Below, piece after piece: positions 1 to 7,719 of a stretch of 64,000 bases of DNA. Under the pieces are notes generated by a model, which worked only from the letters and a program-made list of their open reading frames with translations, ran no database searches and had not been told where the DNA came from. This DNA comes from Streptomyces sp. NBC_00483 (GTDB lineage Bacteria > Actinomycetota > Actinomycetes > Streptomycetales > Streptomycetaceae). Position 1 is the stretch's first letter, and the number at the start of each line of letters is the position of its first letter. The position numbers and the translations under genes are program-made. The stretch lies in NCBI RefSeq assembly GCF_036013745.1, contig NZ_CP107880.1, forward strand, positions 3,968,001 to 4,032,000. Reading direction: 5' to 3'.

Positions 1-729
1 CGGTTCGGCAGCAACACCGTCCTGGACAACCTGGACTTCTCCGTCGACTCCGGCAAGCACGTCACGCTGATCGGCCCGTCCGGATCCGGCAAGACCACGA
101 TCCTGCGTCTGCTGATGACGCTGATGAAGCCCGACGAGGGCACCATCAAGGTGGGCGGCGAGTTCCTCACGCACGAGCAGAAGGACGGCAAGCTCGTCTC
201 GGCCGGCGAGAAGCACATCCGCGAGATCCGCAAGAACATCGGGATGGTCTTCCAGCAGTTCAACCTGTTCCCGAACATGAACGTGCTGCGCAACATCACC
301 GAGGCACCGGTCAACGTGCTCGGCCTGTCCAAGGACGAGGCGGAGCAGCGGGCCAAGGAGCTGCTCGACATGGTCGGCCTCGGCGACCGCGTCGACGCGT
401 ACCCCTCGCAGCTCTCCGGCGGCCAGCAGCAGCGTGTGGCGATCGCCCGCGCGCTTGCGATGCGCCCGCAGGTGCTGCTCCTGGACGAGGTCACGTCGGC
501 GCTCGACCCGGAGCTGGTGGCCGGTGTCCTCGACGTGCTGCGGGACATCGCGCGCACCACGGACATCACCATGCTGTGCGTGACGCACGAGATGACCTTC
601 GCCCGGGACATCTCGGACCAGGTCCTGATGTTCGACTCGGGTCGCATCATCGAGTCCGGTTCGCCGGAGAAGATTTTCAGCGAGCCGGAGCACGAGCGCA
701 CCCAGGAGTTCCTCAGCGCCGTGCTGTGA
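1..729 (+). CDS. Amino-acid/ectoine-type ABC transporter ATP-binding protein (5' partial)
   Basis: The reading frame is open from base 1, so the N-terminus lies outside the window; 242 residues are visible. It is the ATPase of a polar amino acid type importer. Walker A GPSGSGKT lies near residue 25, the Q-loop FQQFNLFP follows, then the signature LSGGQQQRVAIARAL and Walker B VLLLDEVTSALD, and the H-loop VTHE. The sequence is close to EhuA-type ATPases that energise ectoine/hydroxyectoine uptake, but the permease and binding-protein genes that would confirm the substrate are not in view. A 13-bp perfect inverted repeat follows the stop codon. The IclR gene downstream may regulate it, which is inferred from position only. 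Confidence 0.85.
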   Translation, partial: RFGSNTVLDNLDFSVDSGKHVTLIGPSGSGKTTILRLLMTLMKPDEGTIKVGGEFLTHEQKDGKLVSAGEKHIREIRKNIGMVFQQFNLFPNMNVLRNITEAPVNVLGLSKDEAEQRAKELLDMVGLGDRVDAYPSQLSGGQQQRVAIARALAMRPQVLLLDEVTSALDPELVAGVLDVLRDIARTTDITMLCVTHEMTFARDISDQVLMFDSGRIIESGSPEKIFSEPEHERTQEFLSAVL

Positions 730-758
730 CCAGCCACCTACCGAGTGGTGCATGACTT

Positions 759-770
759 TGGCATATGCCA
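759..770. promoter_or_regulatory. Perfect 12-bp palindrome TGGCATATGCCA upstream of the IclR gene
   Basis: The site reads TGGCATATGCCA, a perfect dyad with an AT-rich centre. It sits between the ABC ATPase stop and the IclR-family start, just before the terminator-like hairpin. It could be an autoregulatory operator for the IclR protein. No second copy was noticed and no binding consensus is available, so the role is inferred from symmetry and position. Confidence 0.3.
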
Positions 771-771
771 G

Positions 772-810
772 GGTGGCGCGTTCCTGCTGAGAGGCACGGA
801 ACGCGCCACC
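772..810 (+). terminator. Hairpin terminator after the ABC ATPase gene
   Basis: Two perfect 13-base arms (GGTGGCGCGTTCC and its complement) flank a 13-base loop, 43 bases after the ATPase stop. There is no long T-run, as is usual for Streptomyces terminators. Confidence 0.6.
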
Positions 811-903
811 AATCTCTCCAACCACCGCCCCCAAAGGGGGTGTTGGCGGCTATCGTGGACGAAGCCCAGCTGTCCGGAACCGGTCCATGCAGGGGGAAGA
901 ACC

Positions 904-1674
904 GTGGCGCTGAAGCACGAGCAAGGTGCGTCCCCGCACCAGCCGCACGAGGCGGTGCAGCACGCGTTGCGCGTGCTGGAGACCGTCGCACACCGAGGCG
1001 TGGGCGTGACCGACACGGAGCTGGCGCGGGTCACCGGACTGCCTGCCGACCAGCTGACGATCCTGCTGCGCATGCTGCGCAGGGAGGGTTACGTCCAGCA
1101 GGGCGCCGACGGGGCGTACACCACCGGCGAGACCCTGACCAGGCTCGGAGCCGCGGACGGCCAGGCGGCCGCGCTCACCGCGAAGCTCCAGCGGACCCTC
1201 GACCGGCTGCGCGACGACGTGGGCGCGGCGGTCTACATGAGCCGTTACGTCGACGGGGAGATCCGGATCACGCAGGTGGCGACGGGGCCCGAGACGCCCG
1301 CGGTCAACGAGTGGGTGGACTTCCGTGTCTCTGCGCACGCGAGCGCCATCGGCAAGAGCCTCCTCGGCCAGCTCGACATGAACGGGCGGCGGGATCATCT
1401 GTCCCGCCACAAGATGGCCCGGCTCACCTCGCGCACGATCACCAACGAGAAGGTGCTGCTGTCCCGCCTCGCCTCCCAGCCGGCGACGGTTCCGGTCCTC
1501 GACCTCCAGGAGTACGCCGTGGGCACGGTGTGCGCCGCGGTTCCCATCACGGCGGGCGCGTCCGTCGGATGCCTGGCGCTCTCGCTCCCGGTCGAGCACG
1601 CGCACCGTTTGCACGACGCGGCGGAACAGTTGAACAAGGAGGCCGCGCCGGTCCTCCTGTCCTTGGCGATCTGA
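904..1674 (+). CDS. IclR-family transcriptional regulator
   Basis: 256 residues starting at GTG 904, preceded by AGGGGGAAG four bases upstream; an in-frame upstream extension would run through the terminator hairpin and is rejected. The N-terminal third (about residues 15-75) is a winged helix-turn-helix beginning ALRVLETVAHRG; the rest matches the IclR effector-binding domain, with HASAIGKSLLG in the middle and EYAVGTVCAAVPI near the end. IclR proteins bind small carboxylates or similar metabolites and usually control the adjacent operon, so the preceding ABC importer is the obvious candidate target. The effector is unknown. Confidence 0.8.
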   Translation: MALKHEQGASPHQPHEAVQHALRVLETVAHRGVGVTDTELARVTGLPADQLTILLRMLRREGYVQQGADGAYTTGETLTRLGAADGQAAALTAKLQRTLDRLRDDVGAAVYMSRYVDGEIRITQVATGPETPAVNEWVDFRVSAHASAIGKSLLGQLDMNGRRDHLSRHKMARLTSRTITNEKVLLSRLASQPATVPVLDLQEYAVGTVCAAVPITAGASVGCLALSLPVEHAHRLHDAAEQLNKEAAPVLLSLAI

Positions 1675-1699
1675 TCCTCACCGGCACGGTGGTTACGGC

Positions 1700-1724
1700 C
1701 TCGGGGCTCCGCCCCGGACCCCGC
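1700..1724 (+). repeat. Dispersed intergenic palindrome, copy A (truncated)
   Basis: Contains the core CGGGGCTCCGCCCCGGACCC shared with copies at 3661, 11670, 21974, 62057 and 62107. This copy lacks the second half (CTCAATCGCCGG...GGGGCT). It lies between the IclR gene and tRNA-Lys. Confidence 0.75.
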
Positions 1725-1762
1725 CGGCTCTCGTCCGAGTGCGGGGCTTTAGACAACAACGA

Positions 1763-1792
1763 CGAAGGCCCCCGCCGTAGCGGGGGCCTTCG
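1763..1792 (-). terminator. tRNA-Lys terminator (minus strand)
   Basis: The inverted repeat CGAAGGCCCCCGC / GCGGGGGCCTTCG lies immediately 3' of the minus-strand tRNA-Lys. An almost identical hairpin follows the second tRNA-Lys copy at 7296-7327, so gene and terminator were duplicated together. Confidence 0.75.
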
Positions 1793-1797
1793 GTTTG

Positions 1798-1871
1798 TGC
1801 GCCATCAGGGACTCGAACCCCGGACACGCGGATTAAGAGTCCGCTGCTCTAACCAACTGAGCTAATGGCGC
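1798..1871 (-). tRNA. tRNA-Lys (anticodon CTT), copy 1
   Basis: A standard cloverleaf: acceptor GCGCCAT/ATGGCGC, D-arm GCTC/GAGC, anticodon stem GCGGA/TCCGC with loop CTCTTAA (anticodon CTT, decoding AAG), T-loop TTCGAGT, discriminator A. CCA is not encoded. The 74-nt sequence is identical to the plus-strand copy at 7217-7290. Its hairpin terminator follows at 1763-1792. Confidence 0.97.
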
Positions 1872-1934
1872 CGGTTGACGAGGTAAATACTACCTGGCCC
1901 CAGGGGGTGCTTTTGACCACCGGAGGCGCAGGCG

Positions 1935-3596
1935 TCACGTGGGGGCGATCAGGGACTCGCGGCCGCGCTCCCGGTACTCCGTCGCCAGATCCGCGCCGTC
2001 CTCGCAGGTCAGGGGGCGATGGGTGGCGGAGCCCGGGGGCCGCCACCAGAGGTCGCCGCCGCTCCAGAAGCCCTCGCGGCGCAGCTCCCCGCGTCGGACC
2101 TTGTTCGTCGCGGTGACCGGCATACGGTCCACCACCCGGAGGAAGCGAGGGGCCATCTTCGTGCCAAGGTCGGGCTGCGAGGCGAGGAAGGCGTCGAAGG
2201 CCACCGGGGAGAACGTGCGGCCCTCGCGGAGCGCGATCGTCGCCATCACCTGGTCCCCGGCCACCGGGTCCGGCACCCCGTAGACCGCGACGGCCGCCGC
2301 GTCCGGCCAGCGGGCGAGGATGTTCTCGATCATGGCCGGGGCGAGGTTCTCGCTGTCGACGCGGATCTTGTCGTCGGCGCGCCCGGCGAAGTACAGGTAC
2401 CCGTCGGCGTCCCGGTAGAAGTGGTCGCCGGTCCAGTACCAGCCGTGCTCCCGGACGCGTTCGGCATACGCGGCGTCGTTGCGCCAGTAGCCCTCGAAGG
2501 GTGAGCGGCCACGGTTCACCAGCTCCCCTATCGCCGACTCCCCGTTGAGGAGGCGCCCGCCCTCGTCGAAGCGCGCCGGCGGGCACTCCGCCTTCGTCTC
2601 CGGGTCGAGCACCGCGAGGTCGCTGCCGGGGGCCGCCAGGCCGATCGCGCCCGCCGGGGTGTCGGCCGTGCGCTGCACCGCGGCGCCGCCCTCCGAGGAC
2701 CCGTACCCCTCGACGAGCCGCACCCCGAACCGCTCCTCGAACCGCGCCGCGTCCACGGCCCCCGCCTCCGTACCGAAACCGACCCGGAGGGGATTGTCCC
2801 GGTCGTCGGGGCGTTCATCGGTGGCCAGGATGTACTGGACGGCCCGGCCCACGTAGGTGAAGTACGTGGCGCCGAATCGGCGTACGTCGCCCAGGAACTG
2901 GGACGCCGAGAAGCGGCGGCGCAGCGCGACCCCGGCGCCCGCCGCGACGGCCGGCGCCCAGTCCGCGATGACCGCGTTGCCGTGGAAGAGGGGCATGCAG
3001 ATGTAGTGCACGTCGTCCGCGCGGACCCCGAAGTTCGACACCAGGGACTGCCCCGCCGCCGCAAGCCGCCCCTGCGTGCACAGCGCCGCCTTCGGGGCCC
3101 CGGTCGACCCGGAGGTGAAGTAGAGCAGCATGCGGGTGTCGGGGCCGACCCGGCCGTCCGCCTCCGGCTTCGTCCCTTCGTACGGCGTGAGCAGCTCCTC
3201 GTACGCGCCGGTGTCGGTCACCAGGATCCGGACGCCCGGCAGGTCGAGGCCGTCGAGCAGCGGGAGGTGGGCCCGCTCGGTGACCAGGACACGGCACTCG
3301 GTGTGCGTGATGTCGCGGGCGAGTTCGGCGCCGCGCCGGGTCGGGTTGAGGCCGGCGACGGCGGCGCCGGAGAGCGCGGCGGCGCCCAGCCACTGGGGGA
3401 ATTCGGGGGTGTTGTCGAGGAGCAGGCCGATGTGGGGGTCCGCCGCCCGCGGCAGCAGCTCACCGAGAAGCGCGGCGCGGGCCGCCGCTCCGGCCGCGAC
3501 CTGGTGATGGCTGAGCACCTGGTCCTCGTACGCGAGTCCGGGCCTGTGGTCGCCCCAGCGCTCCTGGATGAGTTCCGCGAAGGTGCGCGTCGTCAT
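1935..3596 (-). CDS. AMP-dependent acyl-CoA synthetase / fatty-acid-CoA ligase
   Basis: 553 residues of the adenylate-forming superfamily: the acid is activated with ATP to an acyl-AMP and then transferred to CoA. The P-loop-like motif YFTSGSTGAPKA, the A5 motif EGYGSSEGG and the core WYWTGDHFYRDADGYLYFAGR are all present, followed by KVRRGELR near the C-terminus. The start was placed at the ATG at 3596 (MTTRTFAEL); ATG 3605 is an alternative. A longer frame upstream only translates the dispersed repeat at 3661-3705 and is not real coding. The acyl substrate cannot be told. It lies alone between tRNA-Lys and the monooxygenase gene. Confidence 0.85.
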   Translation of the reverse strand: MTTRTFAELIQERWGDHRPGLAYEDQVLSHHQVAAGAAARAALLGELLPRAADPHIGLLLDNTPEFPQWLGAAALSGAAVAGLNPTRRGAELARDITHTECRVLVTERAHLPLLDGLDLPGVRILVTDTGAYEELLTPYEGTKPEADGRVGPDTRMLLYFTSGSTGAPKAALCTQGRLAAAGQSLVSNFGVRADDVHYICMPLFHGNAVIADWAPAVAAGAGVALRRRFSASQFLGDVRRFGATYFTYVGRAVQYILATDERPDDRDNPLRVGFGTEAGAVDAARFEERFGVRLVEGYGSSEGGAAVQRTADTPAGAIGLAAPGSDLAVLDPETKAECPPARFDEGGRLLNGESAIGELVNRGRSPFEGYWRNDAAYAERVREHGWYWTGDHFYRDADGYLYFAGRADDKIRVDSENLAPAMIENILARWPDAAAVAVYGVPDPVAGDQVMATIALREGRTFSPVAFDAFLASQPDLGTKMAPRFLRVVDRMPVTATNKVRRGELRREGFWSGGDLWWRPPGSATHRPLTCEDGADLATEYRERGRESLIAPT

Positions 3597-3660
3597 GGAT
3601 CCCATGGCGGCGAACCATAATTGACGTTCCGTCAGATGTGGAGAGCGGCGACGCCGATCC

Positions 3661-3705
3661 AGCCCCTCCGGCGTTTGAGGATCGGGGTCCGGGGCGGAGC
3701 CCCGA
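3661..3705 (-). repeat. Dispersed intergenic palindrome, copy B
   Basis: Full-length copy in minus orientation, carrying both the CCGGGGCGGAGCCCCG block and the AGCCCCTCCGGCGTTTGAGG block. It sits between the acyl-CoA synthetase start and the monooxygenase stop, where it may act as a transcription barrier. Confidence 0.8.
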
Positions 3706-3769
3706 GGCATGCACCACGGGTGCCGGTGAACCCCGGCGCGCCGTGGGGCGGCGCACCGGGGTCACGGGC

Positions 3770-4381
3770 TCAGAACGTGACGTCCGAGCACGCGTAGAAG
3801 GCGTTCCCCGTGTCCGCGACGTTCCACACCGCGAGGATCACGTGGTGGCCCGACTTCCCGGAGGGCAACGTGCCGGAGTGCGAGAGCGTCGCCGGCGGCT
3901 GGCCGCTGTACGGGACCGTGAGGAACGGCGCGGTCTGGAGGGACGACCGGGTCAGCGGCTGACTCTGGTCCCAGCCGTCCTTGGTGATGTAGTAGCGGAA
4001 GTCCGCGGTGGAGTGCCGCGCGGTGAACTGCCAGCGGAAGGTCTGACTCTGACCGCCCGTCACCTTCGTGGTCGGCCAGGCGTTCCCGTTCGGCTGCTTG
4101 GCGGCGTCGAGCGCGCTGAAGCCGCCGTTCCCTGCCGAACAGAGCTTGCCGTCGGCGGGGCCGGCCGCCGGGAAGCCCTTCGGGCCCTCGACGCTCTGCG
4201 GCTCCCACTGGATGCTGCCGCAGCCGCTGACGCCGCCGTTGGCGCACAGCTTCTGCCTGCTGACGGGCAGGTCGGTGTAGCCGTGACCGCTGGCGCCGCC
4301 CGCGGAGAGCGCGAACGCCCCCGCGGTCGTCAGGCCGAGCAGGGCCGCGTACGCCTTCGTACGCTTCGAGGTTTTTCGCAT
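3770..4381 (-). CDS. lpmP: AA10 lytic polysaccharide monooxygenase (LpmP-like, secreted)
   Basis: 203 residues; AGGAG lies seven bases before ATG 4381. A twin-positive signal peptide (MRKTSKRTKAY...) ends at about residue 32, leaving His33 as the mature N-terminus (HGYTDLP). This and His123 in TARHST form the copper histidine brace, and Phe195 (NAFYAC) is the axial residue. It is a single catalytic domain without a carbohydrate-binding module. AA10 enzymes oxidatively cleave chitin or cellulose. In S. coelicolor/lividans the monooxygenase gene at this position, LpmP, belongs to the CslA/GlxA glycan locus, and the same neighbours follow here. Two DasR-type operators lie upstream, suggesting control by aminosugar status. 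Orthology to LpmP is inferred from motif and gene order. Confidence 0.88.
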   Translation of the reverse strand: MRKTSKRTKAYAALLGLTTAGAFALSAGGASGHGYTDLPVSRQKLCANGGVSGCGSIQWEPQSVEGPKGFPAAGPADGKLCSAGNGGFSALDAAKQPNGNAWPTTKVTGGQSQTFRWQFTARHSTADFRYYITKDGWDQSQPLTRSSLQTAPFLTVPYSGQPPATLSHSGTLPSGKSGHHVILAVWNVADTGNAFYACSDVTF

Positions 4382-4436
4382 GCTGCCGCTCCTGGGGGGT
4401 GTTGGGAGTGCCGGAAGCCGTGCGCACAGCGATAGT

Positions 4437-4452
4437 TCAGGTCTAGACCAAC
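4437..4452. promoter_or_regulatory. DasR-type operator (dre), proximal
   Basis: TCAGGTCTAGACCAAC matches the published dre consensus ACTGGTCTAGACCAGT at 12 of 16 positions and retains the perfect GGTCTAGACC core. It is 56 bases upstream of the monooxygenase start. DasR is the GntR-family N-acetylglucosamine-responsive regulator of chitin genes. Confidence 0.75.
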
Positions 4453-4481
4453 GCAACGCACAATGTAGAACCGGGAGTTGA

Positions 4482-4497
4482 GCATGTCCAGACCAAT
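4482..4497. promoter_or_regulatory. DasR-type operator (dre), distal
   Basis: GCATGTCCAGACCAAT matches 11 of 16 dre positions, with the half-site AGACCA intact. It lies 45 bp from the proximal site, between the monooxygenase promoter region and the 3' end of the SPFH gene. A pair of sites suggests cooperative repression. Confidence 0.6.
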
Positions 4498-4550
4498 CGC
4501 AATTCCCGGCACGGCCCCTTCCGGTCACCCCTCGGACAGGCCCCAGGGCG

Positions 4551-5669
4551 TCACTCTCCTCGACCTGTGTAGAACGCGACCGTCAGGTCCTTCACGAGCA
4601 ACTTGCGCTCGTAGTCGTCGAGATCGACGAGACCCCGCGCGGTCAGCCGCGTCACGGTGTCCTCCACCGAGTCCACGACCGTGGTGAGGACGGTGTCCCG
4701 GCGCCGCGCGTCGAGTGCCGCGATCCGGCGGCGCCGCATCGCGGCGGCCACCTCCGGCTCGTACTCGATCCGCGTGGGCTGCGCCGAGAACACCTCGATG
4801 CCGACCGGTTCCGCGTCCTCGGCGAGGCGCCGGGTGAGCAGATCTCCCAGGGCCTCCGCGTTGCGCAGCACGGGCGCGTCCCGGTCGCCGACCACGGCGG
4901 GCAGCCGGGACAGCACCCGCGCGAGGCCCGCCTCCACGCACTCGCGCAGATACGTCTCGTGGTCCTCGGTCCCGAGCGTCGCCCGCGCCGTGTCCTTGAT
5001 CCGCCAGGCGACGAGCACGACGACGCGCAGCGCCTCGCCATTGGTGTCGACCGCCGGCATCGGCTCGCTGCGCCAGTGCCGCAGCCGCAGGTCGACCCGG
5101 CGGCGCACGAGCAGCGGGTTCAGCCACAGCAGCCCCGCCCTGCGCACGCTCCCCCGGTACCGGCCGAAGCGCGTGAGCACCCAGGCCCCGCCGGTCCGCC
5201 CGCGCGCGAGCCCGCCGACGCCGAACAGGGCGAGCGCGCCGGACCCGGCGAGCGCCGCCCACTGCGCGGGCCCGAACCCGGCGCCCGCGTATCCGTCGAG
5301 GTGGGCGAGGTCGGTCATGATCCGGGGCAGCACCCCCGCCCAGCCGAGCGCGGCCGCGGCCCCGGCCGCGCCCACCGCCCCGCCGAACACCCCGAAGGCG
5401 CCGGGCAGCGCCCGCCCGGCCCGCTCCTCCAGGTCGGGGTCGACGGAGGGTGCGGGCCGGCTCGGGGTGCGGGCCGGGGCGGGACGGAGTGTCCGGCCAG
5501 GGGCCGTCGCGCTCGCGCGCTCGACCTGGGCCTTGGTGACCACCGCGGGCCGCAGCGGCACGGCCACCGGGTCCGGGTCGTCGCGGAAGAGGAGGTGGAC
5601 CGGGATCTCGGTGGTGGACTCGTTGCGGATGAGCCGCGCGGCGCGCGCCCCTCCGTCGGTTTCGCTCAT
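4551..5669 (-). CDS. SPFH/Band 7 membrane protein
   Basis: 372 residues. A Pro/Arg-rich N-terminal cytoplasmic segment (to about 110) is followed by two hydrophobic stretches (about 95-165) and then the SPFH/prohibitin core WVLTRFGRYRGSVRRAGLLW...RVDLRLRHW. SPFH proteins scaffold membrane microdomains. The start at ATG 5669 is preceded by GGAGGG at good spacing; an alternative ATG at 5693 overlaps the stop of the upstream gene as ATGA, so the two are translationally coupled either way. The gene sits between the peptidoglycan-binding protein and the monooxygenase, the same order as in the S. coelicolor cslA region. A role in organising apical glycan export is inference. Confidence 0.75.
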   Translation of the reverse strand: MSETDGGARAARLIRNESTTEIPVHLLFRDDPDPVAVPLRPAVVTKAQVERASATAPGRTLRPAPARTPSRPAPSVDPDLEERAGRALPGAFGVFGGAVGAAGAAAALGWAGVLPRIMTDLAHLDGYAGAGFGPAQWAALAGSGALALFGVGGLARGRTGGAWVLTRFGRYRGSVRRAGLLWLNPLLVRRRVDLRLRHWRSEPMPAVDTNGEALRVVVLVAWRIKDTARATLGTEDHETYLRECVEAGLARVLSRLPAVVGDRDAPVLRNAEALGDLLTRRLAEDAEPVGIEVFSAQPTRIEYEPEVAAAMRRRRIAALDARRRDTVLTTVVDSVEDTVTRLTARGLVDLDDYERKLLVKDLTVAFYTGRGE

Positions 5670-5689
5670 GGAACCCTCCGCGTTGCGCG

Positions 5690-7018
5690 TCATGAGAACA
5701 GCCGACGCCAGGTCTCGGGGCCCGGGTAGCCGTCGGCCGCCTTGCCCCGCCAGCCCTGGGCCCGCTGGAAGGCCTCGACATTGCGCCGGTCCGCCTCGCT
5801 CCAGCGCGGCCCGGGGCCCTGGCGGTAGAACTTGCCGAATCCTTTCTTCACGAGCTGCTTGCCGAGCCGCGTGACGTCGGAGTTCTCCGCGCCGGGGCGG
5901 AACTTCGCCTTGCCGGGGAAACCGGAGGAGGACGGGGCCCGCTCGGCGCCGCCGCTGCCGGCGGACGGGATGCTCCGCCCTTGCCCGGTCGTCAGATACG
6001 CCCAGGTCGTGGGGCCCGGGATGCCGTCGGCCGCCGCGCCGCGCCAGCCCTGCGCGCGCTGGAACGCGCGCGTGGCCTTGCGGTCGGCCTCGCTCCACCG
6101 CGGCCCTGGCCCGACCTTGTAGAACCGCTTGCCGCCCCGCTCGACGAGCATCTTGCCGAGCCGTGTCACGTGCGCGTTGTTCTTGCCGGGGCCGAAGTAC
6201 TTGGCGCCGGGGAACTTCGTCGACGACGCGCTCGATCCTGAACTGCCGTCCGTGACGGCCCGGTACCGGAACGCGACGTAGCTGCTCGAGTGGCTCCAGT
6301 ACGCGTACGGGGTGGACTGCACCCGCGTGCCGGGCTTGGTCTGCTCGTATGCGATGTACCGGGTGTGGGACGCGTCCGTCCAGCCGCCGAAGATCGTGAC
6401 GTGCGAGCCCTTTTCCGGGTCGGCCGGGTTGTGGAAGAGCAGCATGTCTCCGGGCTGCAGCTGCGACTTGGTGATCCGGGTGCCGTACTGGGCGAGGCTC
6501 CCGGTCCACTCGTTGCCGGGCAGGCCCCACGCCATGGAGACGAAGCCGGAGCAGTCCTGGCGGTAGCCGTCCTTCCAGTACTTGTTCATGTTGTACGGGA
6601 CCTTGGCCTCGACCCACTTCCTGGCGCGGTCGAGGATCGCGGCCCGGGAGGTCTTGCGCAGGGTCGTGGACTGGACCATCGAAACGGAGCCGGCGGCCGG
6701 GGCGGGCGCTCCGTGCAGCGGCCCGGTCCCACCCTGCGGCGCCGTGTCGACCCCGTCGCCGGGGGGCGGGGTCAGTGGTCTGGCCTCGTGGTGTTCGGCC
6801 GCGGCCGCCGGAGTGGTCTGGAGGCCGCCGATGACGGTGCCCGCGGCGGCGGCGAGGACGAGGGCGTGGCGGGCGCCCACCTTGGTGCGCACCGGGTGCG
6901 GCACCGCGCGCCGCCACTCGGCGCAGCCCGCGCAGTCGCAGTCCTCGGCCGGGTCGACGTCCTCGAAGACCGGGGCGCCCATCGGCTCCGCCGTGTCCCC
7001 GTGCTCCATCCGCTCCAT
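5690..7018 (-). CDS. NlpC/P60-like protein with two C-terminal peptidoglycan-binding domains
   Basis: 442 residues, with GAGGGGAATCGC before ATG 7018. A cytoplasmic N-terminus containing the Cys cluster EDCDCAGCAEW is followed by a hydrophobic segment (about residues 50-72) that acts as anchor or signal. An amidase/NlpC-P60-type region has DCSGFVSMAWG (catalytic Cys) and GSHVTIFGGW (catalytic His). Two related repeats, each starting FPG(A/K)(A/K) and containing GPGPRWSEADR and AFQRAQGWRG, are peptidoglycan-binding domains. It probably remodels the wall. Its stop overlaps the SPFH reading frame. The Cys-rich N-terminus, possibly metal-binding, is unusual for a wall hydrolase. Confidence 0.8.
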   Translation of the reverse strand: MERMEHGDTAEPMGAPVFEDVDPAEDCDCAGCAEWRRAVPHPVRTKVGARHALVLAAAAGTVIGGLQTTPAAAAEHHEARPLTPPPGDGVDTAPQGGTGPLHGAPAPAAGSVSMVQSTTLRKTSRAAILDRARKWVEAKVPYNMNKYWKDGYRQDCSGFVSMAWGLPGNEWTGSLAQYGTRITKSQLQPGDMLLFHNPADPEKGSHVTIFGGWTDASHTRYIAYEQTKPGTRVQSTPYAYWSHSSSYVAFRYRAVTDGSSGSSASSTKFPGAKYFGPGKNNAHVTRLGKMLVERGGKRFYKVGPGPRWSEADRKATRAFQRAQGWRGAAADGIPGPTTWAYLTTGQGRSIPSAGSGGAERAPSSSGFPGKAKFRPGAENSDVTRLGKQLVKKGFGKFYRQGPGPRWSEADRRNVEAFQRAQGWRGKAADGYPGPETWRRLFS

Positions 7019-7216
7019 GCGATTCCCCTCACACTCCGGTGCCGGACTTTGGAATAAAGAGCCTCGATTCCGCACGCAGGAAGCGTCTCAACTCTCATGA
7101 CAAATCGCATGTTGACGGTCCAAATGATTGAAACCACCAGATTTCACCCACTCCCCCGGCGTGTCGAGTGGTCAGAAGCACCCAAGGGGGTCGGGTAAAG
7201 TTATGCAGGTCGACCG

Positions 7217-7290
7217 GCGCCATTAGCTCAGTTGGTTAGAGCAGCGGACTCTTAATCCGCGTGTCCGGGGTTCGAGTCCCTGATGGCGCA
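7217..7290 (+). tRNA. tRNA-Lys (anticodon CTT), copy 2
   Basis: 74 nt, identical to the minus-strand copy at 1798-1871, with anticodon loop CTCTTAA and T-loop TTCGAGT. The similarity to copy 1 continues through the 3' terminator, but the upstream promoter sequences differ. Confidence 0.97.
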
Positions 7291-7295
7291 CAAAC

Positions 7296-7327
7296 CGAAG
7301 GCCCTCCGCGATTGCGGGGGGCCTTCG
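7296..7327 (+). terminator. tRNA-Lys terminator
   Basis: A hairpin of the form CGAAGGCCCTCCGC / GCGGGGGGCCTTCG immediately follows tRNA-Lys copy 2. It is nearly identical in inverse orientation to 1763-1792. Confidence 0.75.
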
Positions 7328-7719
7328 TCGTTGGCCCCCGCCCACCCGCAATCGCCAGGCGCGGCTGGGGGTCCGAGGCGTAAACGGCACGTTTCACGGC
7401 GTATCGGCCTTGCGATCATGAACCGGGTGACAGCACTCTGTCATGGAGCCATTGGCTCCCAAGAGGCTTACGGTACAAGGCACTTGAAATGGGCACCGTG
7501 TCACACCGGGCCCGAGCCGGTTGCCGAGCGCGCGGGGAGGGGGCCCCGCTCATGAACCGATGTCGAGGGGGGCATCATGCAACCGGAAGGCCGTCGTTCC
7601 AGTCTTAGATAGGGGTGGGACGGTGGCCCGCCAGTGATACGTCCGGGGGCACGGTCAGGGGGCCCGTTCCCGGGCGCAGGACCGACGAACACGCGGTGAC
7701 GCGTGCGGGGGGATGACTC
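7328..7719 (+). other. Long untranslated leader/promoter region of cslA
   Basis: About 390 bases without a convincing gene separate tRNA-Lys from cslA. The only clear structure is a perfect inverted repeat TGACAG-CACT-CTGTCA at 7428-7443. Short frames (for example the 18-codon one from ATG 7552) have no coding signature. The region presumably holds the cslA promoter and regulatory sites. Confidence 0.5.
7428..7443. promoter_or_regulatory. Perfect 16-bp inverted repeat upstream of cslA
   Basis: TGACAGCACTCTGTCA is a perfect 6-4-6 dyad about 280 bases upstream of the cslA start. It looks like an operator for a dimeric regulator, but the protein is unknown. Confidence 0.35.

Noticed and set aside
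3597..3710. N-terminal extension of the acyl-CoA synthetase
   Set aside because: It translates the dispersed repeat (copy B) and adds no homologous sequence; family homology starts at MTTRTFAEL.
4551..6917. One large minus-strand frame joining the SPFH protein to an upstream region
   Set aside because: The upstream part is out of frame with the peptidoglycan-binding gene, which has clear domain motifs; only the 3' part is coding.
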